Shown here: in pieces, positions 34,487 through 42,565 of the stretch | Layout: each line of letters begins with the position of its first letter | How positions within the stretch are numbered: position 1 is the first letter of the stretch | Position numbers and translations under genes: made by a program | Notes under the pieces: generated by a model | Database searches by the model: none | Told to the model about the DNA's origin: nothing | Seen by the model: only the letters and a program-made list of their open reading frames with translations | NCBI RefSeq assembly: GCF_025949665.1 | Contig: NZ_JAPDFT010000003.1 | Location: 62,001-126,000, forward strand | Length of the DNA: 64,000 nt | Reading direction: 5' to 3' | Source of the DNA: Chryseobacterium viscerum | GTDB lineage: Bacteria; Bacteroidota; Bacteroidia; Flavobacteriales; Weeksellaceae

Positions 34487-34840
34487 ATGGATACTATATT
34501 TACACTATTGATGGTTCTTGTTATGGTTGCCAGCGTTTTATTGGTAATTATCGTTATGGCACAAAACCCAAAAGGAGGAGGCCTTTCCAGTACATTCGGA
34601 GGTGCATCATCTGCACAGTTTGGAGTACAGAGAACCAATGATTTCATGGAAAAAGCAACATGGACTCTAGGCGGAACTATCATTGTTCTTATCCTTTTAA
34701 GCGTTGTTCTTACAGGGAAACCATCTCAGGTAGCTCCTACACAGAAACAGCCAGTGAAGAAAGAAGCCCCTGCAAAACAGTCAGCTCCTGCTTCTTCTAC
34801 AACAACTCCGGTAAAAGCTCCTGCAGCACCGGCAAAATAA
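34487..34840 (+). CDS. secG: Preprotein translocase subunit SecG
   Basis: 117-residue inner-membrane subunit of SecYEG. Two transmembrane helices (residues about 3-24 and 55-76) flank the conserved cytoplasmic loop QNPKGGGLSSTFGG. After the second helix comes a low-complexity Lys/Pro/Ala tail (KKEAPAKQSAPAS...), common in Bacteroidota SecG. It helps exported-protein translocation by SecA. The gene is single, with its own promoter and a shared bidirectional terminator. Confidence 0.94.
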   Translation: MDTIFTLLMVLVMVASVLLVIIVMAQNPKGGGLSSTFGGASSAQFGVQRTNDFMEKATWTLGGTIIVLILLSVVLTGKPSQVAPTQKQPVKKEAPAKQSAPASSTTTPVKAPAAPAK

Positions 34841-34864
34841 GAAGAATATCATCTTATATAAAAC

Positions 34865-34893
34865 AAAAGCAACTCAAATTGAGTTGCTTTTTT
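34865..34893. terminator. Bidirectional terminator between secG and glycosyltransferase gene
   Basis: AAAAGCAACTCAA pairs with TTGAGTTGCTTTT with almost no loop. It lies between convergent genes and touches the glycosyltransferase stop codon. Confidence 0.85.
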
Positions 34894-35725
34894 ATTTTAA
34901 CTTAATCTTTTCAATCTTATGGCGCAGCATCAGGCCTGCTTTTAAAAATGAATATTGTACAGGCTTCGATTCTTTATAATATTTGTCAATAAAGATCTGC
35001 ATAGCTCCGTAAAACCTATTGAGGTATACTTCATTCTTAATGGTGCTTTCTCCTTTGTGATGAAGAATTGAAACTTTACCATAATAAAAGTTTTTATAAC
35101 CGTTTCTTAAGAATGTATAGCACAGATCAATATCTTCTCCATACATAAAGTAAGCTTCATCCAACCCTCCTATTTTTTCGTAAATATCTTTTTTAGCCAG
35201 TAGAAAAGCTCCTGTCATCACTTCTACTTCAGCAACCGCATTTTCTTCAATATCGTTTCTGTAATAAGACTTAGAGTTATTCTTTTTGAAATTCGTAAAC
35301 AGCTTTTCAAAAGAGTTAAACATATCCGGAACGGAACGCTTACTTTCAGGAAGAAAATTCCCTTCTGCATCATGCATCCTCACTCCCAGACATCCGAATA
35401 AAGGCTGAGCGTCTGCAAAATCCAGAAGTTCCTTCATATAAACCCCTTCAAACTCAGTATCAGGATTCAAAAGTAAAATATACTCTCCTTTTGCTGTTTG
35501 GATCGCCTGATTATTGGCTTTTGAAAAACCACCGTTTGTTTCAGAGGTAATAAAGTGTACGCCGGGAAATTCAGGAATAAGATCTTTCCAGGAACTGTCT
35601 GTAGAAGCATTATCAATAACAATCACTTCATAGTTGATCTCCTGTATATATTTCTGAAGTGACAGGAGACAGTTTCTGAGCAATTGGGTAACATTATAAT
35701 TAACAATAATAACAGACAGCTTCAT
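34892..35725 (-). CDS. Family 2 glycosyltransferase
   Basis: 277 residues of the GT2, rhamnosyltransferase-like type. It begins with MKLSVIIVNYNV and IDNASTDSS. The nucleotide-sugar/metal DxD-like site is LLLNPDTEFEG, and GGLDEAYFMYGEDIDLCYTF is the acceptor-side ED motif of the group. There are no long transmembrane segments. It is probably involved in O-antigen or surface glycan synthesis, although it stands alone beside recR (one base away, same strand), an arrangement that need not be functional. Confidence 0.9.
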   Translation of the reverse strand: MKLSVIIVNYNVTQLLRNCLLSLQKYIQEINYEVIVIDNASTDSSWKDLIPEFPGVHFITSETNGGFSKANNQAIQTAKGEYILLLNPDTEFEGVYMKELLDFADAQPLFGCLGVRMHDAEGNFLPESKRSVPDMFNSFEKLFTNFKKNNSKSYYRNDIEENAVAEVEVMTGAFLLAKKDIYEKIGGLDEAYFMYGEDIDLCYTFLRNGYKNFYYGKVSILHHKGESTIKNEVYLNRFYGAMQIFIDKYYKESKPVQYSFLKAGLMLRHKIEKIKLK

Positions 35726-35726
35726 A

Positions 35727-36338
35727 TTAATCCTTTTCGTTATATGGCAGCCTGTTGATAATGGATCTTCCTAAAGAAATTTCATCAGCATATTCCAATT
35801 CATCTCCTACTGAAATTCCCCTTGCAATGCTTGAAAAATTCACATTGAAACTTTTAAATTTCTTGTAAATGTAATATGCTGTTGTATCTCCTTCCATAGT
35901 AGCACTCAATGCAAAAATAAATTCCTTCACCTTTCCTTCATTCAATTTCTTTTCAATGCTTGAAATATTTAACTGCCCGGGGCCCACTCCTTCCATTGGA
36001 GAAATTTTCCCGCCAAGGATCAGATATTTTCCTGTGTATTTTCCGGTATTCTCAATAGCAATCACATCCCGCACATCTTCAACGATGCAGATCAGTTCAC
36101 CATTTCTCTTTTCATTGCTGCATATTTCACAGATGTCAAAATCTGAAAAATTGTGACATTCTTTACAGTACTTTATTTCGTTGACAAGGTTAATCAGGGA
36201 ATTTCCAAGACTTACAGCTCTGGAATTGGGCTGCTTCAACAAATGTAGTGCTAACCTCAAAGCCGTTTTTCTTCCAATCCCGGGTAACCCCGAAATCTCA
36301 TCTACCGCCTTTGCCAATACTTTACTTGGGTAATCCAT
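35727..36338 (-). CDS. recR: Recombination mediator RecR
   Basis: 203 residues. RecR with RecF/RecO loads RecA at gaps. Visible are the helix-hairpin-helix ISGLPGIGRKTALRLALHLL, the four-cysteine zinc finger CKECHNFSDFDICEIC, and the Toprim domain (CIVEDVRDVIAIENTGKY, LGGKISPMEGVGPGQL). The length and order match the family exactly. A glycosyltransferase gene follows one base after its stop. A TAnnTTTG box is only five bases before the ATG. Confidence 0.97.
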   Translation of the reverse strand: MDYPSKVLAKAVDEISGLPGIGRKTALRLALHLLKQPNSRAVSLGNSLINLVNEIKYCKECHNFSDFDICEICSNEKRNGELICIVEDVRDVIAIENTGKYTGKYLILGGKISPMEGVGPGQLNISSIEKKLNEGKVKEFIFALSATMEGDTTAYYIYKKFKSFNVNFSSIARGISVGDELEYADEISLGRSIINRLPYNEKD

Positions 36339-36343
36339 AGGTA

Positions 36344-36351
36344 CAAAAATA
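36344..36351 (-). promoter_or_regulatory. -7 box directly upstream of recR
   Basis: The minus strand reads TATTTTTG, five bases before the ATG. If used, the mRNA would start at or next to the start codon. Confidence 0.45.
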
Positions 36352-36364
36352 AGGATTAAAGTTG

Positions 36365-36467
36365 ATAATTGATAGTGAATGGTGAATTGTCAATTCGCTT
36401 CGCTTGTGAATTTGTATAAAGTGATTATTGACTATTGACTTTGCGCAGGAAAAATTGACAATTGACC
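36365..36467. repeat. Short copy of the dispersed repeat family
   Basis: About 100 bases in the orientation opposite to the 30364 array. It contains GAATGGTGAATTGTCAATTC, GCTTGTGAATTTGT, ATTGACTATTGACTTTGCGC and AAATTGACAATTGACC. The central CCCGAATC block is absent, so it looks like an internally deleted copy. It lies between the divergent recR and LURP-one-like genes. Confidence 0.75.
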
Positions 36468-36533
36468 ACGAGATTAATGTCTCAAAACGATATTTTAAAA
36501 TTCTCCCATACCTGAGAACTCTAAAAAAACCTC

Positions 36534-36541
36534 TATATTTG
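36534..36541 (+). promoter_or_regulatory. -7 box of the LURP-one-like gene
   Basis: TATATTTG, 34 bases before the ATG at 36576. No clear -33 element. Confidence 0.55.
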
Positions 36542-36575
36542 CGGCTTAAATTAAATATGAAAAAAATTAACTAAC

Positions 36576-37181
36576 ATGGTACTTAACAATCTCAATTATC
36601 CTCTGGATTTCAAATTCAAAATCACTACTTTAGCAAGTGACTTCAATATTACTGACAGAAACGGAAATTATGTGGCGTATGTTCGTCAGAAAATGTTCAA
36701 GTTAAAAGAAGATGTTATCGTTTTCAATGATGAGAGCAAGTCTAAGGAGCTTTTCAGAATCAGAGCTAATCAATGGATTGATTTCAACGCTTCGTACTCT
36801 TTGAATGATCTTATTGAAAATAAAAACTTCGGGAGATTAGCCAGAAAAGGAATGCGTTCTATATGGAAAGCAAGCTATGATATTCTGGATGCTCATGATC
36901 AACCTAAGTTTAAGATTCAGGAAGACAGTGCATGGGTAAGATTCTGGGACAGTTTTGTAGGAGAGCTTCCTATCATCGGAATGTTCACAGGTTACTTCCT
37001 AAATCCATCATATACTGTGACAGGTATTGACGGAAAAGCTTATTTTAAACTAAAAAAAATGCCTTCATTCTTCGGAAGAAGATTCCAGCTGGACAGGCTG
37101 ATTGATATTGATGATGAGGAAGAAAGTTTAGTAATTTTATCCTTATTAATGATGACACTTCTTGAAAGAGCAAGAGGGTAA
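36576..37181 (+). CDS. LURP-one-related/Tubby-C-like beta-barrel protein
   Basis: 201 residues, cytoplasmic. The succession of short strands (DFKFKITTLASDFNITDRNG, YVAYVRQKMFKLKEDVIVF and repeated WVRFWD/YFKLKK segments) resembles the LURP-one-related or phospholipid-scramblase beta-barrel fold, which wraps a central hydrophobic helix. The C-terminal LVILSLLMMTLLERARG would be that helix. Function in bacteria is unknown; membrane or lipid interaction is plausible. A lipoprotein gene follows 24 bases later. Confidence 0.7.
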   Translation: MVLNNLNYPLDFKFKITTLASDFNITDRNGNYVAYVRQKMFKLKEDVIVFNDESKSKELFRIRANQWIDFNASYSLNDLIENKNFGRLARKGMRSIWKASYDILDAHDQPKFKIQEDSAWVRFWDSFVGELPIIGMFTGYFLNPSYTVTGIDGKAYFKLKKMPSFFGRRFQLDRLIDIDDEEESLVILSLLMMTLLERARG

Positions 37182-37205
37182 GAAAAATAATAAAACCACA
37201 AACAC

Positions 37206-37697
37206 ATGAAATATTTAATCATTTTATTTTCCGCATTTTTATTGGTAGCCTGCAAAAAGGAAAAAGAAACGGTTTCAGGTTCTGCTTCTGCTGACACTTT
37301 ACATATTGCTAAAGATTCTGCTTCAACAGGTTCTTCTTCCGGGAATATTCTGGTGGGAACTATTCCGTTTCCTAAAGAAATCAAAGAATGTTCCTGCTAT
37401 TTTGCTGTAAGTAAAGCTGATTTTGAAAATGAAAGATACATCTACGCAGATGATGCCGGAAAAACAGCTTATATGATGCTGGACGGCAAAAGACTGGCTC
37501 TTAATCTTATCTCATCAAGTGATATGGAGGTAGATGAATTGCTAACCAAGGAAATAGAAAATGATAATTACAAAATTTCTGTAAAAGGTAAAAAAATAAA
37601 AAACGAAGAAGCTTTACTGTTTGAAGGTACTCTGACTATTGAAAAACCTGATGGCACCCTCTTCACTACTCCGATCTATGGAGAATGTGGATGCTAA
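37206..37697 (+). CDS. Lipoprotein of unknown function with paired cysteines
   Basis: 163 residues with a lipobox LVAC (Cys16) and a Ser/Ala linker. The mature domain starts with FPKEIKECSCYF and ends in YGECGC. Each end thus has a CxC, and the pairs may form disulfides or bind a metal. There is no known family in my recognition. It is probably in the same transcript as the preceding gene and is followed by a terminator. Confidence 0.7.
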   Translation: MKYLIILFSAFLLVACKKEKETVSGSASADTLHIAKDSASTGSSSGNILVGTIPFPKEIKECSCYFAVSKADFENERYIYADDAGKTAYMMLDGKRLALNLISSSDMEVDELLTKEIENDNYKISVKGKKIKNEEALLFEGTLTIEKPDGTLFTTPIYGECGC

Positions 37698-37714
37698 TAA
37701 AAGCGAAATCATAC

Positions 37715-37749
37715 AAAAATGCTTCTGTATCTCACGGAAGCATTTTTTA
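37715..37749 (+). terminator. Terminator after the lipoprotein gene
   Basis: AAATGCTTC and GGAAGCATTT form the stem, with a T-run after it, 18 bases past the stop. Confidence 0.85.
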
Positions 37750-37754
37750 TTTCG

Positions 37755-37762
37755 TAAATTTG
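37755..37762 (+). promoter_or_regulatory. -7 box of pepD
   Basis: TAAATTTG, 16 bases before the pepD ATG and just after the preceding terminator. Confidence 0.65.
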
Positions 37763-37778
37763 AGAAAAATAAAATTCA

Positions 37779-39221
37779 ATGGAATTATCTAATATAGAAC
37801 CGCAGATTATATGGAAGAATTTCTCCAAATTAAATGCTGTTCCAAGACCTTCAAAAAAGGAGGAAAAAGTAATAGCTTTTATCAAAGGATTTGGTGAAAA
37901 TTTAGGACTGGAAACTACGGTAGATGAAGTAGGAAACGTTATTATTAAAAAACCTGCCACTGCAGGAATGGAAAACCGTAAGTCTATCGTGCTTCAATCG
38001 CACCTTGACATGGTTTGCCAGAAAAACAATGATGTGAATTTTGATTTTGAAACTGAGGGAATCAAAATGGAAATTGACGGTGATTGGGTAAAGGCAAAAG
38101 GAACTACTCTGGGAGCAGACAATGGTTTGGGAGTAGCAACTATTATGTCTATCCTTGAAAGCTCAGATATTCCACACCCTGCATTGGAAGCTCTTTTCAC
38201 TATTGATGAAGAGACGGGAATGACAGGTGCTTTAGGATTAAAACCAGGACAGCTTACAGGACAAATTCTATTGAACCTTGATACTGAAGAGGACGACGAA
38301 ATTGATATCGGCTGTGCAGGAGGTGTAGACGTGACGATCACACAAACTTATGCTGCAGAAGCTTCAAAGGGACAAATTGTAAGAATTGAAGTAAAAGGCC
38401 TTCAGGGAGGACACTCCGGAATGGATATTCATAAAGGTTTCGGAAATGCAAATATCATTTTGGGAAGACTTCTTTACAGCGGATTGGAAAACCAGAATAT
38501 TGAATTGGTTTCTATCGACAGCGGAGGTCTGAGAAATGCAATTCCAAGAGAAGGTACAGCCATTATTTCTGTGAGAAATGCTCAGGAATTTATAGAAAAT
38601 GTAACTATCCTTAAGAAAGATATCTTAGAGGAATTTGCAACTGTAGAGCCGGGAATTCAGATCAATATTGAGAACTCCACATCTTCTGACAAAGCCATTT
38701 CAGAAGGAGATTCCAAAAAGGTAATACTTACTTTAAAAGCCCTTCACAATGGAGTATACAGAATGAGTCCGGATGTGGCTGATCTTGTAGAAGCTTCCAA
38801 CAATGTAGCAAGAGTAGAACTGAAAGGCGGAGAACTTAAAATCTTAAATCTTACGAGATCTTCTGTAGATTCTTCTAAATATTCAGTGGCAGAACAATTA
38901 AAATCTGTAGCAGAATTAGCTGGAATGAATGTTGAATTCAGCGGATCATATCCGGGATGGAAACCAAAACCAGGTTCAGAGATCGTACAGCTGATGGAGA
39001 AACTTTATACAGAGAAGTTCAGCGAGAAACCTCATGTAGTAGCTTGCCACGCAGGTCTTGAATGCGGTATTATCGGTGCCAACTATCCTGAAATGGAAAT
39101 GGTAAGTTTTGGACCAACCATCAGAGGAGCCCACTCTCCTGATGAAAAAGCGAACATTACCTCGACTCAGAAATTCTGGGGCTTCCTGAAAGATATTTTA
39201 GCGAATATTCCTCAGAAATAA
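37779..39221 (+). CDS. pepD: Aminoacyl-histidine dipeptidase (M20 family)
   Basis: 480-residue cytoplasmic dizinc dipeptidase. Metal and catalytic residues lie in LQSHLDMVCQK (His, Asp), TTLGADNGLGV (bridging Asp), TIDEETGMTGA (catalytic Glu plus ligand) and LNLDTEEDDE. A dimerisation domain with GGHSGMDIHKG interrupts the catalytic domain, and the C-terminal metal His is in IRGAHSPDEKANI. The length matches PepD/Xaa-His dipeptidase. Its own promoter box is present; a small unknown gene follows after 14 bases. Confidence 0.94.
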   Translation: MELSNIEPQIIWKNFSKLNAVPRPSKKEEKVIAFIKGFGENLGLETTVDEVGNVIIKKPATAGMENRKSIVLQSHLDMVCQKNNDVNFDFETEGIKMEIDGDWVKAKGTTLGADNGLGVATIMSILESSDIPHPALEALFTIDEETGMTGALGLKPGQLTGQILLNLDTEEDDEIDIGCAGGVDVTITQTYAAEASKGQIVRIEVKGLQGGHSGMDIHKGFGNANIILGRLLYSGLENQNIELVSIDSGGLRNAIPREGTAIISVRNAQEFIENVTILKKDILEEFATVEPGIQINIENSTSSDKAISEGDSKKVILTLKALHNGVYRMSPDVADLVEASNNVARVELKGGELKILNLTRSSVDSSKYSVAEQLKSVAELAGMNVEFSGSYPGWKPKPGSEIVQLMEKLYTEKFSEKPHVVACHAGLECGIIGANYPEMEMVSFGPTIRGAHSPDEKANITSTQKFWGFLKDILANIPQK

Positions 39222-39235
39222 ATAAATTAAAAGCT

Positions 39236-39655
39236 ATGATCGGAACCTGGAAAGGAAAATATAAGTACAGCATTAAAAAAAGCTCTGAATTCTATGATAA
39301 GGAAGTTGAATTTCTATTAAGAATAACAGAGTTTGATGGTATAAATTTTACCGGAACAGTACAGGATAGCGATCACAATTATGGAACCAGAGGTGTAGGA
39401 AGCATCAAAGGAAAGATTAATAATAGCTCTATAGAGTTTATTAAACAAATGCCTATAAAAACAATGGTGTCTACGAATGGGAAAAAGACGGAAAATGAAA
39501 ATGAGAGTCATACACCAATCTTTTATACCGGCATTTCAAACCTTCAAGATTCTTACTCCGGAAATTGGAAAATGAAAGAAAGTGGTTTTATCAACAGATT
39601 GCTTTATCTTTTTTTTGGAGTAAAAGGCACTTGGGAAATAACCAAAATAGAATAA
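39236..39655 (+). CDS. Small protein of unknown function
   Basis: 139 residues, no signal peptide, not recognised. It starts MIGTWKGKYKYSI and ends KGTWEITKIE, with alternating beta-like segments (VEFLLRITEFDGINFTGTV), suggesting a small beta-barrel such as a lipocalin-like fold. It lies 14 bases after pepD and could be translated from the same message. Base composition is more AT-rich than pepD. No function can be assigned. Confidence 0.65.
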   Translation: MIGTWKGKYKYSIKKSSEFYDKEVEFLLRITEFDGINFTGTVQDSDHNYGTRGVGSIKGKINNSSIEFIKQMPIKTMVSTNGKKTENENESHTPIFYTGISNLQDSYSGNWKMKESGFINRLLYLFFGVKGTWEITKIE

Positions 39656-39678
39656 CTAAGCATAAAATTGCTATATTG

Positions 39679-39710
39679 AATATCCAAAGTCTTATGATTT
39701 TGGATATTTT
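39679..39710 (+). terminator. Terminator after the small unknown gene
   Basis: AATATCCAAA and TTTGGATATT form a 10-bp stem around a 12-base loop, followed by TTAATTTTT. Confidence 0.7.
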
Positions 39711-39724
39711 AATTTTTAAATAGG

Positions 39725-40264
39725 ATGAAAAAAATATTATTCCTAATCATTCTTATTATTTCTATCACATGTTTACATGCTCAAGATTTAGAATTCAGAA
39801 TATATTGTTGTGAAACCACAAGTCTAGTAACATTAAAAAATGGAAGACTACGTTTTATAAATACTCTCCTAGAAAACATTAAATATGATTCAGAGATTTC
39901 AAAAGATGATTTAATTGTATTGAACAATGAAATTAAAGATATAAATACGAAAAAAGGTAATGAAGTCTGGTTGAATCATTGTATAGATGATGGAACTAAT
40001 TTAAAATTCAAAATTATAGATCACGATATTATTGTGAAAAAAGTTTTTGTAGGTAATTATATGGACCGAAGATTAAATAAAATTATTTTAATTATTAATA
40101 AGTACCTAGAAAAAATTAATACTAATAGTTTTATAGCTGTACTTGGCTATGGCTCTAATAATGAAAATTATATCAAAAATGAAATTACAGATCAAGAATC
40201 CTGCCCAATGACAGCATCAGAAAAATACAAAAATGCAATGTTAAATAGTTGGTGTGAATTTTAA
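39725..40264 (+). CDS. Exported protein of unknown function
   Basis: 179 residues with a signal peptide (ITCLHAQ). The mature part is lysine- and asparagine-rich and contains four or five cysteines (IYCCETTS, NHCIDDGT, ESCPMTA, NSWCEF), so disulfides are likely in the periplasm. Codon use is strikingly A/T-biased relative to the neighbouring pepD and LOG genes, suggesting a later arrival or weak selection. No family is recognised. Confidence 0.62.
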   Translation: MKKILFLIILIISITCLHAQDLEFRIYCCETTSLVTLKNGRLRFINTLLENIKYDSEISKDDLIVLNNEIKDINTKKGNEVWLNHCIDDGTNLKFKIIDHDIIVKKVFVGNYMDRRLNKIILIINKYLEKINTNSFIAVLGYGSNNENYIKNEITDQESCPMTASEKYKNAMLNSWCEF

Positions 40265-40287
40265 AATGAATAAATATTATTAAAACA

Positions 40288-40869
40288 ATGAAAAGTATCA
40301 CCGTATTCTGTGGTTCAAGTTTCGGCACAGATAAAATTTATGAAGAACAGGCATTCCTGCTTGGGCAAACCTTAGCAAAACAAGATATACAACTTGTTTA
40401 TGGCGGCTCGGAAACCGGCTTAATGGGAACAGTAGCTAATGGAACTTTAAGTGAAAATGGTAAGGTAATTGGGGTCCTACCGCAGTTTTTACAATCCAAA
40501 GAAATTGCCCACAAAAATCTGACAGAGCTCATCATTGTGGAAACCATGCATGAAAGAAAGACCAAAATGAACGAACTGTGTGATGGTGTTATCGTTCTCC
40601 CAGGAGGTTATGGAACATTGGAAGAACTTTTCGAGATGATCACATGGGCACAGCTCGGCCTTCACAAAAAGCCTATCGGGATTCTGAATATTGACGGGTT
40701 TTATGATGATCTGATCAAATTGGTTCAGACTATGGTAGATAAAGGATTTTTAAAGCAGGTAAACAGTGATATGCTTCTAATCAGTGGCACCATTGAAGAT
40801 TTATTGGAAAAAATGAGGAATTATCAGGCTCCTACGGTTGGAAAGTGGATTTCTAAGGAAGAGATTTAA
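40288..40869 (+). CDS. LOG family protein (nucleoside-5'-monophosphate phosphoribohydrolase)
   Basis: 193 residues of the Lonely Guy/TIGR00730 family, which hydrolyses purine or cytokinin riboside monophosphates to base and ribose-5-phosphate. Signature motifs are present: the N-terminal VFCGSSFGTD, LVYGGSETGLMG, METMHERKTKMNE (given here as ETMHERKTKM) and the active-site LPGGYGTLEELFE. Cytoplasmic. In bacteria without plant hosts the usual role is nucleotide salvage. It is followed by a hairpin terminator. Confidence 0.93.
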   Translation: MKSITVFCGSSFGTDKIYEEQAFLLGQTLAKQDIQLVYGGSETGLMGTVANGTLSENGKVIGVLPQFLQSKEIAHKNLTELIIVETMHERKTKMNELCDGVIVLPGGYGTLEELFEMITWAQLGLHKKPIGILNIDGFYDDLIKLVQTMVDKGFLKQVNSDMLLISGTIEDLLEKMRNYQAPTVGKWISKEEI

Positions 40870-40874
40870 TAAGA

Positions 40875-40904
40875 AAAAGAGGTATTCATGAATATCTTTT
40901 TTTT
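40875..40904 (+). terminator. Terminator of the LOG gene
   Basis: AAAGAGGTATTC and GAATATCTTT pair with one G-U, followed by eight T. Confidence 0.75.
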
Positions 40905-41032
40905 ATTGAAAAAAACCAAATAAAAGATTAATTTTATCCCAATATTCAGAACTATTTTAATTGATAAACAGTCCGCTGAATACCAGAAAAGACGTTCTGA
41001 AATACATCCGCAACATCACAATAATCTGATAT

Positions 41033-42166
41033 ATGAAAACAATTACAAATTTCTTTTGTCTGGCATTATTTCTCAGTTTCTTTTGGAGTTTTTCACAGAA
41101 TCAAAATATTCTGCAGGATAAAAATACCATAAAAACAGACAATCCATTAAAATCAGAACTTGATCTGGAAATAGATCAATATGTAAAAAAATACTACGAA
41201 GACCCAAAAGCGGTAGGACTTTCTATTGGAATCACAATAAAAGGCAAAGATTATTACTACAATTATGGAGAGTTAGAATATGGAAAACAAGTGCTTCCCA
41301 ATAATAAAACCATCTATGAAATAGGTTCCATTACCAAAACATTTACGGGAATTCTCACTGCCCAGGCCATTTTAGATAAAAAAATAAGAACAGATGATGA
41401 TATCCGGAAATACCTTCCTGAGAAGTACCCTAATTTACAATATAATAATCATCCTATTAAAATAATACACCTGGCCAACCATACTTCAAGAATTACAAGA
41501 ATTTTCCCTAATCTTTATGAAAGACAGGACTATATAGAACTTAATCCGTTTAGCAACTACTCTAAAAAAATGTTCTACGAAGGACTGAAAAATATGAAAA
41601 TGGATACGCTGCCAGGCGTAAAATATACGTATTCTAATATGGCCGTGAATTTATTAGGATATATTCTTGAGGATGTCTATCATGAAAACTATTTTTCACT
41701 GGTCAGAAAATATATTCTAAAACCGCTGCAAATGAATAGTACAACTGTAAGCCTTGCGGACGCTGACAAAAATAATATTGCCAAAGCCCATAACAATAAC
41801 AGAGAGGTAACACCCTATTGGGACTTCTCTGAATTGGTAGCCACGGGAGAATTAAGATCAAACACCAACGATATGATTAAATATATCAAAGCCAATATTG
41901 CCGAAAAACAATTGAATATTTCATTATCCCATAAGTATACATTTGAAGGAGAAGAAGGCTCTCTTGGGCTCAATTGGTTCTTTCACACCACTAAAAACGG
42001 AAATACAATGTATGAGCATACCGGTGGAACAGGTGGATCAAGAAGTTCTCTGGAATTCTTTCCGGGGCTTCAGTCAGGATTTATTATTTTAACCAATAAT
42101 CTTGCTAACAGAAAAATCTTAGAAAAGGATCTGTCTGCGTTTGTTGAAAAAATATCTTCAAAATAA
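41033..42166 (+). CDS. Exported serine hydrolase (beta-lactamase/class C-like)
   Basis: 377 residues with a signal peptide ending about WSFSQ. The penicillin-binding fold is marked by the SxxK motif GSITKTFTG (Ser nucleophile), the YxN motif YTYSNMAVN and a C-terminal HTGGTGGS in place of KTG. Such proteins are esterases, D-aminopeptidases or carboxypeptidases more often than beta-lactamases. It is a stand-alone gene, 163 bases after the LOG gene, with its own terminator. A second serine hydrolase with a TPR tail is at 44745. Confidence 0.88.
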   Translation: MKTITNFFCLALFLSFFWSFSQNQNILQDKNTIKTDNPLKSELDLEIDQYVKKYYEDPKAVGLSIGITIKGKDYYYNYGELEYGKQVLPNNKTIYEIGSITKTFTGILTAQAILDKKIRTDDDIRKYLPEKYPNLQYNNHPIKIIHLANHTSRITRIFPNLYERQDYIELNPFSNYSKKMFYEGLKNMKMDTLPGVKYTYSNMAVNLLGYILEDVYHENYFSLVRKYILKPLQMNSTTVSLADADKNNIAKAHNNNREVTPYWDFSELVATGELRSNTNDMIKYIKANIAEKQLNISLSHKYTFEGEEGSLGLNWFFHTTKNGNTMYEHTGGTGGSRSSLEFFPGLQSGFIILTNNLANRKILEKDLSAFVEKISSK

Positions 42167-42168
42167 AT

Positions 42169-42200
42169 AAAAACCCGTCCGAAAAACTCGGACGGGTTTT
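42169..42200. terminator. Terminator between serine hydrolase and ferredoxin genes
   Basis: AAAACCCGTCCGA pairs with TCGGACGGGTTTT around AAAAC. It lies between convergent genes and can serve both. Confidence 0.9.
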
Positions 42201-42223
42201 ATATTAAGATTAAAAAATATTTT

Positions 42224-42553
42224 CTAAGGATAAGGAGCTATTTCTACTTCAAGCCCTTCCATGGCATCGGCAATATGCAGCTGACATCCTAATCTGCTGT
42301 TGTCTTTCACGTGGAAAGCTTCACCCAGCATAGCATCTTCTTCATCTCCCATTGGTTCCAGACCAGGATCATTAATTACATATACCTGGCATGAAGCGCA
42401 CATCGCCATTCCTCCACATACCCCAATAGTACCTTCTTCTGCCAATTCATAGGAACGGATAATTTCCATTAAGTTCATGGACATATCCGTAGGAGCTACG
42501 ACATCATGGGTTATCCCTTCTCTGTCGGTAATTTTAATATTAACATCTGACAT
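42224..42553 (-). CDS. 2Fe-2S ferredoxin (adrenodoxin type)
   Basis: 109-residue soluble electron carrier. The cluster cysteines are in GVCGGMAMCASCQVYV (C-x5-C-x2-C) and the late LGCQLHI, the plant/adrenodoxin pattern. It lies 12 bases after the reductase gene on the same strand, so the two form an operon and almost certainly an electron-transfer couple. Likely clients include monooxygenases, Fe-S assembly or desaturases; none is adjacent. Confidence 0.94.
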   Translation of the reverse strand: MSDVNIKITDREGITHDVVAPTDMSMNLMEIIRSYELAEEGTIGVCGGMAMCASCQVYVINDPGLEPMGDEEDAMLGEAFHVKDNSRLGCQLHIADAMEGLEVEIAPYP

Positions 42554-42565
42554 AATTCTGCAAAA

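Noticed and set aside
41033-42166. Antibiotic-resistance beta-lactamase
   Set aside because: SxxK and YxN are present, but the third motif is HTGG rather than KTG and the overall look is that of an esterase-type serine hydrolase.
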